Origin: Mycolicibacterium chubuense
Lineage (GTDB): Bacteria > Actinomycetota > Actinomycetes > Mycobacteriales > Mycobacteriaceae
NCBI RefSeq assembly: GCF_001044255.1
Contig: NZ_JYNX01000034.1
Location: forward strand, 28,103 to 65,753
Reading direction: 5' to 3'
DNA: 37,651 bases
Below the pieces are notes generated by a model, which made no database searches, was not told the DNA's origin, and worked only from the letters and a program-made list of their open reading frames with translations. Of this stretch, positions 1 to 11,930 are shown in pieces (position 1 is the stretch's first letter; each line of letters opens with the position of its first letter). The translations under genes and the position numbers were made by a program.

Positions 1-717
1 CCACGTCGCGGCGACGATCCGGTCGCCGATGACGCGATGCTCGGTGGGATAGAGCTTGTCGACACCGGTGATCGTCAGCGTCGAGGAACCCGCACCCGAG
101 ATCTGCGCGCCCATCTGGTTGAGCATCGTGCACAGATCCACGACGTCGGGTTCGCGGGCGGCGTTGTGGATCGTCGTCACACCGTCGGCCAGCACTGCCG
201 CCATCAGGATGTTCTCGGTGGCGCCCACCGAGGGGAACTCCAGCTGGATCTCGGCGCCGTGCAGGTGGTCCGCCTCGGCCACCACACAGCCGTGCTCGAT
301 GTTGCACCGTGCGCCGAGCTGCCGCAGTCCGGCCTGGTGCATGTCGAGGGGACGGGAGCCGATCGCGTCACCGCCGGGCAGCGCCACCTTCGCCCGCCTG
401 CACCGGCCGACCAGCGGGCCCAGCACACACACCGACGCACGGAACTGACGTACGGCGGCGAAGTCGGCGTCGTACTTGGGTTCGTCCGGCGAGGCGATCC
501 GCACGACGTCACCGTCGAGTTCCACGGTGGCGCCGAGCCCGCGAAGGACCTCGGCCATCAGCGGGACATCGAGGATGTCCGGACAGTTCGTGATCGTGCT
601 GGTGCCCTCGGCGAGCAGAGTCGCGGCCATCAATTTCAGGACGCTGTTCTTGGCACCGCCGACGGTCACTTCGCCCGCCAACCGACTACCGCCGGTCACC
701 ACGAAACGCTCGCCCAC
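1..717 (-). CDS. murA: UDP-N-acetylglucosamine 1-carboxyvinyltransferase MurA (5' part; continues past left edge)
   Basis: MurA transfers enolpyruvate from PEP to UDP-GlcNAc, the first committed cytoplasmic step of peptidoglycan synthesis. The first 239 codons are present (family length about 418 aa), reading from GTG at 717 with N-terminus [13 protein letters not shown], then [20 protein letters not shown]. The active-site loop reads [15 protein letters not shown], so residue 117 is Asp where most bacteria have the fosfomycin-alkylated Cys. This Cys-to-Asp change is known in mycobacteria and explains their intrinsic fosfomycin resistance. The GTG start is preferred because the frame upstream has no ATG, the homologous N-terminus aligns there, and a promoter -10 sits 7 nt upstream, consistent with a leaderless transcript. 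It is divergent from the adenosyltransferase at 798. Confidence 0.96.
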   Translation of the reverse strand, partial: MGERFVVTGGSRLAGEVTVGGAKNSVLKLMAATLLAEGTSTITNCPDILDVPLMAEVLRGLGATVELDGDVVRIASPDEPKYDADFAAVRQFRASVCVLGPLVGRCRRAKVALPGGDAIGSRPLDMHQAGLRQLGARCNIEHGCVVAEADHLHGAEIQLEFPSVGATENILMAAVLADGVTTIHNAAREPDVVDLCTMLNQMGAQISGAGSSTLTITGVDKLYPTEHRVIGDRIVAATW

Positions 718-724
718 GCCGGTC

Positions 725-753
725 AGTGTAAACAGCGCTTCGGGCCATGTCAG
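725..753 (-). promoter_or_regulatory. SigA-type promoter of murA, probably leaderless
   Basis: On the minus strand, -35 CTGACA (753-748), a 17-bp spacer and -10 TACACT (730-725) lie directly before GACCGGC and the GTG start at 717. The 7-nt gap from the -10 to GTG puts the expected transcription start at the start codon. No Shine-Dalgarno is present. Assignment is by consensus match only. Confidence 0.6.
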
Positions 754-785
754 TCTCCTGCGCGACCGCCGGCATGCGCGTCCCG

Positions 786-791
786 TACGGT
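786..791 (+). promoter_or_regulatory. -10 element of the adenosyltransferase gene (probably leaderless)
   Basis: TACGGT fits the mycobacterial TAnnnT -10 pattern and ends 6 nt before the ATG at 798. There is no clear -35 and no Shine-Dalgarno. With the murA promoter it would form a compact divergent, doubly leaderless promoter region of 80 bp. Confidence 0.45.
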
Positions 792-797
792 TTGGGC

Positions 798-1373
798 ATG
801 GCAGTGCACCTGACGCGGATCTACACCCGGACCGGCGACGACGGCACCACAGGGCTCAGTGATTTCAGCCGGGTCTCGAAGAACGACGCGCGGTTGGTGG
901 CCTACGCCGATTGTGACGAGACCAACGCCGCGATCGGTGTCGCGGTGGCGCTCGGACAGCCCGATCAGCGGATCCTCGCGGTGCTGCGTCAGATCCAGAA
1001 CGACCTGTTCGACGCGGGTGCCGACCTGTCGACCCCGGTGGTCGAGAACCCGGAGTATCCGCCGCTGCGCATCCGGCAGAGCTACATCGACCGGCTCGAG
1101 CAGTGGTGCGACGAATTCAACGAGCCGCTGCCCGCGCTCAACTCGTTCATCCTGCCCGGCGGCACGGGTCTGTCGGCGCTCCTGCACGTGGCACGAACCG
1201 TGGCGCGCCGCGCGGAACGGTCCGCCTGGCATGCGGTCGAGACCCACGGGGAGTCGATCAGCGTGCTGCCGGCGAAGTACCTCAACCGGCTGTCCGACCT
1301 GCTGTTCATCCTGTCGCGGGTGGCCAACCCCGAGGGCGACGTGCTCTGGAAGCCGGGCGGCGGCAGTCAGTAA
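798..1373 (+). CDS. pduO: PduO-type ATP:cob(I)alamin adenosyltransferase
   Basis: This 191-aa cytoplasmic enzyme transfers the adenosyl group of ATP to cob(I)alamin, making adenosylcobalamin for B12-dependent mutases. The N-terminal ATP-binding signature [11 protein letters not shown] is at residues 9-19. The family helices [13 protein letters not shown] and [12 protein letters not shown] are near the C-terminus. Length matches the family (about 190 aa), and the gene is in the place held by the Rv1314c-type orthologue next to murA and the atp cluster. I chose ATG 798 ([16 protein letters not shown]), not an in-frame ATG at 747, because homology begins here and a -10 sits just upstream. Its 3' end overlaps the converging DUF2550 gene by 7 bp. 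It is distinct from the CobA/CobO-type adenosyltransferase of the B12 pathway. Confidence 0.93.
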   Translation: MAVHLTRIYTRTGDDGTTGLSDFSRVSKNDARLVAYADCDETNAAIGVAVALGQPDQRILAVLRQIQNDLFDAGADLSTPVVENPEYPPLRIRQSYIDRLEQWCDEFNEPLPALNSFILPGGTGLSALLHVARTVARRAERSAWHAVETHGESISVLPAKYLNRLSDLLFILSRVANPEGDVLWKPGGGSQ

Positions 1374-1813
1374 CTGCGGCGCCGCGCGCGTGGTGAGGGC
1401 CGCGACTCCACCCAGGAGGTGAACGCGGTGAGCGCGCCGCGGTCCAGGGCGATCTCGTAGCCGCGCCCGCGGTCCGGGTCGAGATCGCGGAGTTCGAGCA
1501 CCACGATCTCGTCGGTCATGATGTCGAACTCGTCGCCGCGGGGCGGCCGCCGGGACACCACTTCCAGACCGCGCCGACTCAGGGTCCGGTCGGGCCACCA
1601 CCGCAGGCTCGACAGTCGGTAGAACTGCGCATCACCGCCGCGGTAACGCATCACGCCGTGGCGCCATCCGTGACCGCCGACCGCGGGCACGTCGCGCAGG
1701 ATCGCCGCCGTGCCACCGACCTGCCGGAGCTTCCACAGCCGGTAGCTGAGCGCGACGACGATCAGCAGGAGCACGCTGACCAGCGCGACCATGAACAGCA
1801 TGGACGCGCTCAT
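1367..1813 (-). CDS. DUF2550 family single-pass membrane protein
   Basis: This 148-aa protein has an N-terminal transmembrane segment (about residues 5-25, MLFMVALVSVLLLIVVALSY) followed by a basic, soluble domain (WRHGVMRYRGGDAQFYRL, SRRGLEV, TFTSW-like end). It corresponds to the conserved actinobacterial DUF2550 protein encoded immediately downstream of atpC (Rv1312 position). Function is unknown; orientation predicts a small domain on the cytoplasmic face. It starts 11 nt after the atpC stop, so it is probably the last gene of the ATP synthase transcript. Its stop overlaps the converging adenosyltransferase gene. Confidence 0.85.
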   Translation of the reverse strand: MSASMLFMVALVSVLLLIVVALSYRLWKLRQVGGTAAILRDVPAVGGHGWRHGVMRYRGGDAQFYRLSSLRWWPDRTLSRRGLEVVSRRPPRGDEFDIMTDEIVVLELRDLDPDRGRGYEIALDRGALTAFTSWVESRPSPRARRRSY

Positions 1814-1824
1814 CGGCTGACCCG

Positions 1825-2190
1825 CTAGTCGATCTGGCCCAGTGCCCGCAGTCGCGCGCGTCCCCAGGCAGCTTTCCGGGGATCGTCGGACTCGGAGTCC
1901 TGCTTGGCTTCGTCGGCGTTGATCTCGGACTCGAACTGCGCGTTCTCGACGAGAATGCGCACGGCCTCGTCGGTGACGGACAGGAACCCGCCGTCGACCG
2001 CGATGCGCAGGTCGTCCTCGCCGTCACGCTCGACGCGGACCATCGCGTCGTCGACGAGCTGGGCCACCAGCGGGATGTGACGCGGCAGGATGCCGATCTC
2101 ACCCGCGGTGGTGCGGGTGAACACGAACGTGGCCTCGCCGGCCCACAATTCGCGCTCCACGGCGACGATCTCGACGTTCATCTCCGCCAT
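1825..2190 (-). CDS. atpC: ATP synthase epsilon subunit
   Basis: The 121-aa epsilon subunit of the F1 central stalk couples rotation and restrains hydrolysis. The N-terminal beta-sandwich ([36 protein letters not shown]) is typical. The C-terminal helical part is short ([21 protein letters not shown]), as in mycobacteria, where 121 aa is the usual length. It follows atpD by 31 nt and is translated as part of the atp operon. Confidence 0.97.
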   Translation of the reverse strand: MAEMNVEIVAVERELWAGEATFVFTRTTAGEIGILPRHIPLVAQLVDDAMVRVERDGEDDLRIAVDGGFLSVTDEAVRILVENAQFESEINADEAKQDSESDDPRKAAWGRARLRALGQID

Positions 2191-2221
2191 GTCACACCAC
2201 CTTCCGTCGTCTTCGCGTCAA

Positions 2222-4622
<2,401 letters not shown>

Positions 4623-4647
4623 CTAGCTCTCCAGAACCTTTCGGGTC

Positions 4648-6294
4648 CTACTTCTTGGGCGCCGGCTTGCGGACCTTGACGGACTCTTTCTCGACGTCCT
4701 CTTCGTCCATGGCCTCGGCCTCGTGCTCGTTGACCGCCACCGAGCTTCCGTCAGAGGCGGAGAACCCCTTCTTGAACTCGTTGATGACGTCGGTGAGCTT
4801 GTCCGCGGTCTCCTCGGAGAGCTTCTTGGTGTCGCGGATCTCGTCGAGGATCTCGCTGTGCGAGCCCTTGACGTGCTCGAGAACCTCGCGCTCGAAGCGT
4901 GAGACATCTTCCACCGGAACGGAATCCAGGTGGCCCTTGGTGCCGAGGAAGATCGCGATCACCTGGTCCTCGACCGGGTACGGGGTGTAGGCCGGCTGCT
5001 TGAGCAGCTCGACGAGGCGGGCGCCACGATCGAGCTGAGCCTTGGACGCGGGGTCGAGATCGGAGGCGAACGCCGCGAACGACTCGAGCTCGCGGTACTG
5101 CGAGAGCTCCAGACGCAGCGACCCGGCCACTTCCTTCATCGCCTTGATCTGCGCGGCGCCACCGACGCGCGACACCGACACACCGACGTTGATGGCCGGC
5201 CGGACGCCCTGGTTGAACAGATCGGACTCCAGGAAGCACTGGCCGTCGGTGATCGAGATGACGTTGGTGGGAATGAACGCCGAGATGTCGTTGGCCTTGG
5301 TCTCGATGATCGGCAGCCCCGTCATCGATCCGCCACCCAGTTCGTCGGACAGCTTCGCGCAACGCTCCAGCAGACGCGAGTGCAGGTAGAACACGTCGCC
5401 GGGGAACGCCTCGCGGCCCGGCGGGCGGCGCAGCAGCAGCGAGATCGCGCGGTAGGCGTCGGCCTGCTTGGACAGGTCGTCGAAGACGATCAGCACGTGC
5501 TTGCCGTCGTACATCCAGTGCTGGCCGATGGCCGAACCGGTGTAGGGCGCAAGCCATTTGAAGCCGGCAGCGTCAGAGGCGGGAGCCGCGACGATGGTGG
5601 TGTACTCCATCGCGCCTCCCTCCTCGAGGGCCCGCTTGACGGATGCGATCGTGGTGCCCTTCTGGCCGATCGCGACGTAGACGCAACGCACCTGCTGCTG
5701 GGGGTCACCGGTCTCCCAGGCCTGGCGCTGGTTGAGGATCGTGTCCACGCAGACAGCGGTCTTGCCCGTCTTGCGGTCACCGATGATCAACTGGCGCTGG
5801 CCGCGGCCGATCGGCGTCTGGGAGTCGATGGCCTTGATGCCGGTCTGCAGCGGCTCGGACACACCCTGTCGCTGCACCACCGAGGGGGCCTGCAGTTCCA
5901 GCGCGCGACGAGTCTCGGACTCGATGTCGCCCTGCCCGTCGAGCGGCTGCCCGAGCGGGTTGATCACCCGGCCGAGGAAGCCGTCGCCCACCGGCACCGA
6001 GAGCACCTCGCCGGTGCGCTTGACCTGCTGGCCCTCTTCGATCTTCTCGAAGTCGCCCAGGATCACCGCGCCGACGTTGTGCTCGTCGAGGTTCAGGGCC
6101 ACACCGAGAACCCCGCCGGGGAACTCGAGCAGCTCCTGGGTCATGACCGAGGGCAGACCCTCGACGTGGGCGATGCCGTCACCGGCGTCGATGACGACGC
6201 CCACCTCTTCGCGATCGGAGTCGGCGGTGAAGGAGGAGACGTAGTCCTCGATCGCCCCTTCGATGTCAGAAGCCGAGATTGTCAACTCTGCCAT
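4648..6294 (-). CDS. atpA: ATP synthase alpha subunit
   Basis: The 548-aa alpha subunit holds the non-catalytic nucleotide sites of F1. The P-loop GDRKTGKT is at residues 172-179 and the alpha-subunit signature [17 protein letters not shown] is present. The C-terminus extends about 35 residues beyond the usual end ([19 protein letters not shown] to KPAPKK). This is the mycobacterial alpha-CTD extension known to inhibit ATP hydrolysis. I chose ATG 6294 ([19 protein letters not shown]) because it gives the family length; an in-frame upstream extension to 6411 would overlap atpH and has no homology. Confidence 0.98.
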   Translation of the reverse strand: MAELTISASDIEGAIEDYVSSFTADSDREEVGVVIDAGDGIAHVEGLPSVMTQELLEFPGGVLGVALNLDEHNVGAVILGDFEKIEEGQQVKRTGEVLSVPVGDGFLGRVINPLGQPLDGQGDIESETRRALELQAPSVVQRQGVSEPLQTGIKAIDSQTPIGRGQRQLIIGDRKTGKTAVCVDTILNQRQAWETGDPQQQVRCVYVAIGQKGTTIASVKRALEEGGAMEYTTIVAAPASDAAGFKWLAPYTGSAIGQHWMYDGKHVLIVFDDLSKQADAYRAISLLLRRPPGREAFPGDVFYLHSRLLERCAKLSDELGGGSMTGLPIIETKANDISAFIPTNVISITDGQCFLESDLFNQGVRPAINVGVSVSRVGGAAQIKAMKEVAGSLRLELSQYRELESFAAFASDLDPASKAQLDRGARLVELLKQPAYTPYPVEDQVIAIFLGTKGHLDSVPVEDVSRFEREVLEHVKGSHSEILDEIRDTKKLSEETADKLTDVINEFKKGFSASDGSSVAVNEHEAEAMDEEDVEKESVKVRKPAPKK

Positions 6295-6343
6295 GGCTTT
6301 TCGTCTTCCTGCCTTCGTGTTTGATACTGCGCGAGTTCGTGGG

Positions 6344-7681
6344 TCAGTCCGGCAGCCCAGTGCGGGCGGCGGCCAACCGAGAGGAGATGGATCCGTCGAT
6401 GACCTCGTCACCGACGGTGATGAGGAGCCCGCCGAGGACGTCGGGGTCGACGTTCAGCTGGACCGATACCTCGGTGCCGTAGATCCGGCTGAGCACCTCG
6501 GTCAGGCGGGTGCGCTGCTCGTCGGACAGCTCGGCGGCAGCGGTCACCTCGGCGACGGCCTCCCCGCGCCGTGCGACGGCGAGTTCGGCCAGATCGCTCA
6601 CCGCCGCGTCGGCGAGTTCGCCGCGCAGCAGTTCGACCGTCTGCCGGAGCAGTGTCGCGGTGGTGTCGTTGACACCTCCGCCGGCCTCGAGCACCTTGTC
6701 CAACAGCTCGACCCGCTTCTCCGCGGGCACCGTGGGGTCCGAGAGGAGTCTGTTGAACCGCGACTCGTTGTCGAGCACACGGCCCACCCGGAAGAGCTGT
6801 TCCTCGACTTCTTCGCTCTGGTCGTCCCGTTCGGCACGAGCCAGCAGGGCCAGGCGCGCCACATGCTCGAGCGCGTCGATGAGATTGCCCTCGTCCGACC
6901 ACCGCTGCGAGACAGCTGTTTTCAGGATTTCGAGCGAGGAGTCGTCGACCTTGCCGCCGAACAGCCGCTCCACCAGCCGCACCTTGGCGTCCGACTCGTC
7001 GCTGGACTCCGCGAGGAGGCTGTTGAGGGCCGGCTCGGTAGCGAGCAGCTTGGCCACCGCACCGACGTTGTCGGCCAGCGTGGTCAGGGCACCCGCATCG
7101 GCGCCGTCGGCGACCGAATCGAATTTCTTGACCAGCTCGGCCAGGGCCTCGCGGCTGGACGCCCGGAGGTTCAGCGTCGCACCGGCTTCGAGCACGGCCG
7201 GCGACGGCGCCATCTCGTCGAGCTGGTCGAGGAACCGGTCGACCGTCTGCGATTGCGCGCCCGGGTCGGACACGTAGCTGCGGACGATCTCTTCGGCCTT
7301 GCCCACCGACTCGAGGCCCAGATGCTGCCGCAGGTTGCGGATGGTCTGCTGGCGGAGCAGGTGAATCTGTTGCTCGCCTTGGGCTTTGATGCGTTCGGCC
7401 TCGACATCGGCCTGTTCGCGCAGCTGCTCGGCGATGCGGGTCGAGTCGGCGCGAGCCTCCTCGGTCAGCTTGGCGCCGGCAGCCTTGGCGTCCTCGACGG
7501 CCTTGGCGTGCCGCTGGTCGGCGCTGGCCAGCTTGTCGGCCGCCGCTTTGCTCTCCTCGAGCGCCGCGCGGACCGCCTCCTGCTGGTTCTTCATCATCGT
7601 GCGCACCGGGGGCACGACCCACCGGACCACGATGTAGATGATGATCGCGAATCCGACCAGCTGTCCGATGAACGTGGACAT
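6344..7681 (-). CDS. atpH: ATP synthase b-delta fusion subunit
   Basis: This 445-aa protein fuses a b-like stalk to the delta subunit, an architecture specific to mycobacteria and close relatives. Residues 1-26 ([20 protein letters not shown], then WVVPPV) form a membrane anchor. A long Ala/Glu/Lys-rich coiled coil follows (to about 170), and then the delta domain with the C-terminal [32 protein letters not shown] signature region, which docks on top of F1. The ATG at 7681 shares its A with the TGA of atpF (TGATG), indicating translational coupling. A TTG one codon upstream is less likely. Confidence 0.97.
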   Translation of the reverse strand: MSTFIGQLVGFAIIIYIVVRWVVPPVRTMMKNQQEAVRAALEESKAAADKLASADQRHAKAVEDAKAAGAKLTEEARADSTRIAEQLREQADVEAERIKAQGEQQIHLLRQQTIRNLRQHLGLESVGKAEEIVRSYVSDPGAQSQTVDRFLDQLDEMAPSPAVLEAGATLNLRASSREALAELVKKFDSVADGADAGALTTLADNVGAVAKLLATEPALNSLLAESSDESDAKVRLVERLFGGKVDDSSLEILKTAVSQRWSDEGNLIDALEHVARLALLARAERDDQSEEVEEQLFRVGRVLDNESRFNRLLSDPTVPAEKRVELLDKVLEAGGGVNDTTATLLRQTVELLRGELADAAVSDLAELAVARRGEAVAEVTAAAELSDEQRTRLTEVLSRIYGTEVSVQLNVDPDVLGGLLITVGDEVIDGSISSRLAAARTGLPD

Positions 7682-8187
7682 CAACGCCTCCCGCTCGACG
7701 TGTCGTTGACGTCGACGCCGAGGATGCGGCTGGCCAACGTGCTCGACAGGCCGTCCACCGAGGACTCGAGCTCGCTCGTCGTCCTCGACGCGGTCTGCTC
7801 CAGTTCCGCGTTGGCGGACTGCAGCTTGTCGGACACCTCGCCGCCGGCCTCGGCCCGCGCCTCGTCGACGACTTTGCGGCCCTCGGACCGGGCCTCGTCA
7901 CGAATCGACGACGCCTCGCCGCGCGCAGCGGCCATCGTCTCGTCGTAGTCGGCCTGGGCCGCGGCCATCTGTTCTGCCGCCTTCTTGTTGTCGGCTGCCG
8001 TCTTCGCGAGCATCGCCTCGCGCTCGGCCAACACCTTGCTGACCGGTGGCACCACCCATTTCGCGATCACGCCGAGCACGATCAGGAAGATGAGCAGCAC
8101 GAAGAAGAAGGTGCCATTGGGCACCAGGAAGTTACTGGTTCCCCCACCCTCTTCGGCCGCCAGGACGGTTACGGTCAGTTCACCCAT
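7681..8187 (-). CDS. atpF: ATP synthase b subunit
   Basis: This 168-aa peripheral-stalk subunit has a transmembrane segment at about residues 26-45 ([20 protein letters not shown]) and an Ala/Glu-rich coiled coil. It would pair with the b-delta fusion as the b/b' pair of the stator. The C-terminus [17 protein letters not shown] overlaps the start of atpH by one base. It starts 9 nt after the atpE stop. Length fits mycobacterial AtpF. Confidence 0.97.
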   Translation of the reverse strand: MGELTVTVLAAEEGGGTSNFLVPNGTFFFVLLIFLIVLGVIAKWVVPPVSKVLAEREAMLAKTAADNKKAAEQMAAAQADYDETMAAARGEASSIRDEARSEGRKVVDEARAEAGGEVSDKLQSANAELEQTASRTTSELESSVDGLSSTLASRILGVDVNDTSSGRR

Positions 8188-8196
8188 GACGACGAA

Positions 8197-8445
<249 letters not shown>

Positions 8446-8449
8446 TTAT

Positions 8450-8456
8450 CCTCCTT
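8450..8456 (-). promoter_or_regulatory. Strong ribosome-binding site of atpE
   Basis: AAGGAGG is located 7 nt before the atpE ATG and is a full anti-SD match, stronger than those of neighbouring atp genes. It lies in the longest spacer of the operon's structural genes (72 nt) and is preceded by a small hairpin (CTGGC/GCCAG arms at 8462-8466 and 8478-8482). This fits the need for several c subunits per complex. Confidence 0.7.
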
Positions 8457-8514
8457 GATAACTGGCTGTTGGTTGTCGCCAGGTTCTGTGTGGGTCTAAC
8501 AGGTAATGCTGGTT

Positions 8515-9303
8515 CTAGTGCTTGTCGGCCGCGCCCTGTTCCGCATGGTCTGAGGCGTGATCGCTGTCGTGGTCGAGCTCCATCGACTGCCCGAAGTACA
8601 GGATCGTCAGCAGAGCGAAGATGAAGGCCTGGATCAGGCCGATGAAGAGGTCGAACGACTTCCAGATCGCGTTGGGCAGCCACATGATCCACGCCGGGAA
8701 CAGCGCGATCAGACCGACCATGATGCCGCCGGCGAAGATGTTGCCGAAGAGTCGCAGCGACAGCGAGATCGGCTTGGCGATCTCCTCGACGATGTTGATC
8801 GGCGCGAGGAAGGCCACGTGGCCCTTGGCGACCTTGATGGGGTGACCGATGATGCCGCGCCGCCAGATGCCGGCCAGGTGATAGCAGATGAACACGAACA
8901 CTGCGAGCGCGAGCACGAAGTTGATGTCCGAAGCCGGCGGCTTGATCAGCTCGGTGGTGACGCCCTCGGAATCGGTGTACTGCACCGGCAACACCGACAG
9001 CCAGTTCGCGAACAGGATGAAGCAGAACAGCGCGACCGCGAGCGGCAGCACGAACGGCGCGATGCGCATCCCGATCGCGCTCTCCACCTGGTTGCGCATC
9101 TGGATGGTGATCGCCTCGAAGAACAACTGGACGCCGCCGGGCACGCCGGTCGAGGTGACCTTGGCGCGCAGGAAGAACGCCAGCGCGATGACGATGGCAC
9201 CCGCGATCGCGGTGGACAACACGGTGTCCACGTTGACCGTCAGGCCGAACCACTTCTGCTCGATGTGGTGACCAACCTCGAGGGCGAGCACACTTTCAGT
9301 CAT
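8515..9303 (-). CDS. atpB: ATP synthase a subunit
   Basis: The 262-aa polytopic membrane subunit forms the proton half-channels against the c-ring. The essential Arg is in [20 protein letters not shown], and the [15 protein letters not shown] and [17 protein letters not shown] segments are typical of the C-terminal helices. The tail [18 protein letters not shown] is acidic and His-rich. It starts 19 nt after the AtpI-like gene. Confidence 0.98.
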   Translation of the reverse strand: MTESVLALEVGHHIEQKWFGLTVNVDTVLSTAIAGAIVIALAFFLRAKVTSTGVPGGVQLFFEAITIQMRNQVESAIGMRIAPFVLPLAVALFCFILFANWLSVLPVQYTDSEGVTTELIKPPASDINFVLALAVFVFICYHLAGIWRRGIIGHPIKVAKGHVAFLAPINIVEEIAKPISLSLRLFGNIFAGGIMVGLIALFPAWIMWLPNAIWKSFDLFIGLIQAFIFALLTILYFGQSMELDHDSDHASDHAEQGAADKH

Positions 9304-9322
9304 CTACGAATCAGTCCTTGAG

Positions 9323-9787
9323 CTATCCGTCGTTGGATGTCGAAGCGTCGGGAGCGGGGTCCGCGGCCTGATCACCGTCGCCTGCGCGGAGCTTCTTGAG
9401 AACCGGCAGGGAGGTGCTGAGGACGAGGACCACCTGGAACAGTGCCAGACCGAAGAGCACGCCGAGGCCCATCGGACGGAAAACGAACGCGATGGTCAGC
9501 CCGACGACGGTGATCGCCAACAGACGCGAGGCCGAGTTGAGCGCCATCTTCTTCTTCAGCGGGTGATCGTCGGCGGTGATCGACTCGACCGCGCGACGGA
9601 CCATCAGGGCGTTGGTCAGGCCGAGGGCCATGCCGATCGCGAAGAACAGGCCGAACAGCGGATAGCCGACGAGCGCTGCGGCGAGCGTGATCAGGCCCGA
9701 GACGGCCGCGCAGATGAGAAGCAGGCGCAGCGGCCGGAAGGCCACGGACGGAAACACCAACGGCGCGTCCTGCGCTGGCGTCGTCAC
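9323..9787 (-). CDS. AtpI-like membrane protein, first gene of the atp cluster
   Basis: This 154-aa protein has about four predicted transmembrane segments ([65 protein letters not shown]) and a charged tail ([19 protein letters not shown]). Its position before atpB matches the conserved Rv1303-type gene, the mycobacterial counterpart of AtpI/UncI, proposed in other bacteria to assist c-ring assembly. Start is GTG at 9787, preceded by a good GAGGTGA Shine-Dalgarno. Function in mycobacteria is inferred from position and topology only. Confidence 0.85.
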   Translation of the reverse strand: MTTPAQDAPLVFPSVAFRPLRLLLICAAVSGLITLAAALVGYPLFGLFFAIGMALGLTNALMVRRAVESITADDHPLKKKMALNSASRLLAITVVGLTIAFVFRPMGLGVLFGLALFQVVLVLSTSLPVLKKLRAGDGDQAADPAPDASTSNDG

Positions 9788-9950
9788 TGCTTCACCTCAA
9801 TCCCGCGGTCGTCGTATGGAGTTCGAAGGAGCCGGTCCCGATGATTCCTGTGAGCGTCCGTAGCGTATCGGAGGGCGACGGGCGCGCGGGAATCACCCAA
9901 GGGGCAGCTCCTGTGGTCGGTCGATCTGTCGGTCGTTTGTCCGTTCCGAG

Positions 9951-9973
9951 CGGTGCCAGAAAGACTGGCGCCG
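9951..9973 (-). terminator. Stem-loop upstream of the atp cluster (candidate terminator of the wecA transcript)
   Basis: Read on the minus strand, CGGCGCCAG-TCTTT-CTGGCACCG forms a 9-bp stem with one G.U pair and a 5-nt loop. It lies about 85 nt after the wecA stop and 163 nt before the AtpI-like start. No U-tract follows, as is common in mycobacteria. It may separate the sua5-wecA transcript from the atp operon. The 9788-10058 spacer holds no supported gene. Confidence 0.45.
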
Positions 9974-10009
9974 ACGGCCCGGGGGCCGGCAACCCGCGAG
10001 GTCAATTCG

Positions 10010-10043
10010 GGTTCTCACCAAACCCTAACACATGGTGAGAGCC
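10010..10043 (-). other. Long inverted repeat between wecA and the atp operon, with a -10-like element in its loop
   Basis: GGCTCTCACCA (minus strand, 10043-10033) and TGGTGAGAACC (10020-10010) form an 11-bp stem with one G.U pair and a 12-nt loop. The loop contains TAGGGT (10027-10022), a good SigA -10 match. The element could be a wecA terminator, or an operator over an atp promoter. Either reading is inference. Confidence 0.45.
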
Positions 10044-10058
10044 ACAAAACGCGACCTA

Positions 10059-11252
10059 CTACTTTTTGTCGTACACCTCGCTGGTCGCGTCGTCGGCGGG
10101 GTCGTCCCGTCGTCTCAGCAACGGGATCAGCGTGACCACGACCGCGATCACGATCGCCGCCGCCATGACCGCCGCGGTGTGCCGGGGATCGAAGAAGATC
10201 GTGCTCGCCGCGCCCAGGGCCACGATGCCGACCCACAGGTAGATCAGCAGCACGACGCGGCGATGGGAGTGCCCGATCTCGAGCAGTCGGTGATGCAGGT
10301 GCATCTTGTCCGGGCTGAACGGGCTCAGCCCCGCGCGGGTGCGGCGGATGATCGCGAGCAGCATGTCGAGGGCGGGCACGAACATCACCGCGACCACGAG
10401 CAGGAAGGGTGACAGCAGCGCGAAGACGTCCCGTGCGCCGTAGGCCGTCTGCGAGATCGGCCCCGCGGCGGTGGTCGACGCGGCGGCCAACATCAGGCCG
10501 ATCAGCATGGAGCCGGAGTCGCCCATGAAGATTCGGGCCTTGTGGAAGTTGTGCGGCAGGAAGCCCAGACACGCGCCCGCGAGCACCACGGAGATCACCG
10601 CGGGCGGGTAGTACAGCACGTCGCCGCCGTGATCGCGCAGCAAACCGATCGAGAAGATGCAGATCGCCGACGCGGTGATCAGTCCCAGCCCGGCCGCCAG
10701 CCCGTCGAGTCCGTCGACGAAGTTCATCGCGTTCACGATCGCGACGGTCAGCGCCAGCGTCAGCAGGATCGACGCGACCTGGTCCAGCACGATGGTGCCG
10801 ACGCCGCCGATCGGGATGTAGAGCACGCTCCACGCGACGCCCATCGTGACCATCACGCTGGCCGCCGTGATCTGGCCGGCGAACTTGGTCAGCGCGTCGA
10901 GCCCCCACCGGTCGTCGATGAGCCCGACGACCATGATCAGGCCGCCCGCGACGACGACCGCCGGAAGGCCCGAGGAGTAGACGAAGCCGCGTGTCAGCGC
11001 CGGCAGCTGGGAGGCCAGCAGCACCGCGAACACCACGCCCACGTACATCGCGAGGCCGCCCATCCGCGGGGTCGGTTGCAGGTGGACGTCGCGTTCCCGC
11101 GGATAGGCCACCGCACCCCAGCGGGTCGCCAGCACCCGCACCCAGCCGGTGGCGAGGTAGGTGATGATCGTCGCGGTCAGGCCGACGAGCGCCAGCTCCC
11201 GCAGCGGTACGCCCGCCCCTCGGTCGGTGAGTGCCAGCAGCGTCGACGACAC
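10059..11252 (-). CDS. wecA: Decaprenyl-phosphate GlcNAc-1-phosphate transferase WecA
   Basis: This 397-aa polytopic enzyme moves GlcNAc-1-phosphate from UDP-GlcNAc to decaprenyl phosphate, the first step of the arabinogalactan linkage unit. Family motifs are the catalytic DD in GLIDDRWGLDALTK (113-114), NFVDGLDG (177-184), HNFHKARIFMGDSGS, and the HLHH motif (318-321). About eleven transmembrane segments are expected and the sequence is fully hydrophobic between motifs. GTG 11252 is chosen because it lies 2 nt after the sua5 stop and gives N-terminus VSSTLLALTDRGAGVPLREL, aligned with mycobacterial WecA. A longer in-frame extension into sua5 lacks homology. Confidence 0.95.
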   Translation of the reverse strand: MSSTLLALTDRGAGVPLRELALVGLTATIITYLATGWVRVLATRWGAVAYPRERDVHLQPTPRMGGLAMYVGVVFAVLLASQLPALTRGFVYSSGLPAVVVAGGLIMVVGLIDDRWGLDALTKFAGQITAASVMVTMGVAWSVLYIPIGGVGTIVLDQVASILLTLALTVAIVNAMNFVDGLDGLAAGLGLITASAICIFSIGLLRDHGGDVLYYPPAVISVVLAGACLGFLPHNFHKARIFMGDSGSMLIGLMLAAASTTAAGPISQTAYGARDVFALLSPFLLVVAVMFVPALDMLLAIIRRTRAGLSPFSPDKMHLHHRLLEIGHSHRRVVLLIYLWVGIVALGAASTIFFDPRHTAAVMAAAIVIAVVVTLIPLLRRRDDPADDATSEVYDKK

Positions 11253-11254
11253 GG

Positions 11255-11917
11255 TCAGTCCGTCGTGGCGGTCAGGCTCGCGGCCTCCACGCCCAGCACG
11301 GCGGCGATGGCTTCCGCGGACACCGGACCCTGCCGCAGCACCCGGGGATGCGCGCCGGTCAGGTCGACGATTGTCGACGCGGCCTGCTGCTCGGCCGGAC
11401 CGCCGTCGAGGTACACCTCGACCAGGTCGCCCAACTGATCGCGGGCCTGCGCGACGGTGACCGCCGGCGGCCGACCCGAGATGTTGGCGCTCGAGACGGC
11501 CATCGGGCCGACCTCGCGCAGCAGTTCGATCGCCACGGGATGCAGCGGCATCCGCAGCATGACGGTTCCGTTGGCGTCGCCGAGATCCCACTGCAGCGAC
11601 GGAGCCTGCCGTACGACGAGGCTGAGCGCGCCGGGCCAGAACGCGCGGATCAACTCCTGGGCGCTCTGCGGCACCGAGTACACCAGGCCGCCGATGGTGT
11701 CCCAGGAGCCCACCAGCACAGGCACCGGCATGTCGCGCCCGCGCCCCTTGGCCGCCAGCAGCGCGGCGACGGCGTCGCTGTCGAAGGCGTCGGCGCCGAT
11801 GCCGTAGACGGTGTCGGTGGGCATCACGACGAGGCGGCCGCCCTTGAGTGCGCTGATCGCCGACGCGATGCCCGTCTCGCGCTCGCCGGGGACGGCGCAG
11901 TCGAACTGTTCGCTCAC
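11255..11917 (-). CDS. sua5: L-threonylcarbamoyladenylate synthase (Sua5/YrdC/TsaC)
   Basis: The 220-aa enzyme makes threonylcarbamoyl-AMP from threonine, bicarbonate and ATP for the t6A37 modification of ANN-decoding tRNAs. YrdC-fold motifs are GGRLVVMPTDTVYGIGADAF near the N-terminus, AKGRGRDMPVPVLVG, and the nucleotide-site SSANISGRPPAVT. It lacks the extra Sua5 C-terminal domain, so it is the short form. It is 13 nt downstream of prmC and 2 nt upstream of wecA, so the block is co-transcribed. Biochemically unrelated to its neighbours, the arrangement is conserved in mycobacteria. Confidence 0.94.
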   Translation of the reverse strand: MSEQFDCAVPGERETGIASAISALKGGRLVVMPTDTVYGIGADAFDSDAVAALLAAKGRGRDMPVPVLVGSWDTIGGLVYSVPQSAQELIRAFWPGALSLVVRQAPSLQWDLGDANGTVMLRMPLHPVAIELLREVGPMAVSSANISGRPPAVTVAQARDQLGDLVEVYLDGGPAEQQAASTIVDLTGAHPRVLRQGPVSAEAIAAVLGVEAASLTATTD

Positions 11918-11930
11918 GTCTTCCAGCCTC

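Noticed and set aside
4930-6324. 464-codon plus-strand frame opposite atpA
   Set aside because: Antisense shadow of atpA with no recognisable domain; AtpA motifs are unambiguous.
6294-6411. Longer atpA start at 6411
   Set aside because: The added 39 residues overlap atpH and have no homology; ATG 6294 gives the family length.
6263-7948. 561-codon plus-strand frame opposite atpH and atpF
   Set aside because: Shadow frame crossing two real genes, with biased composition and no family match.
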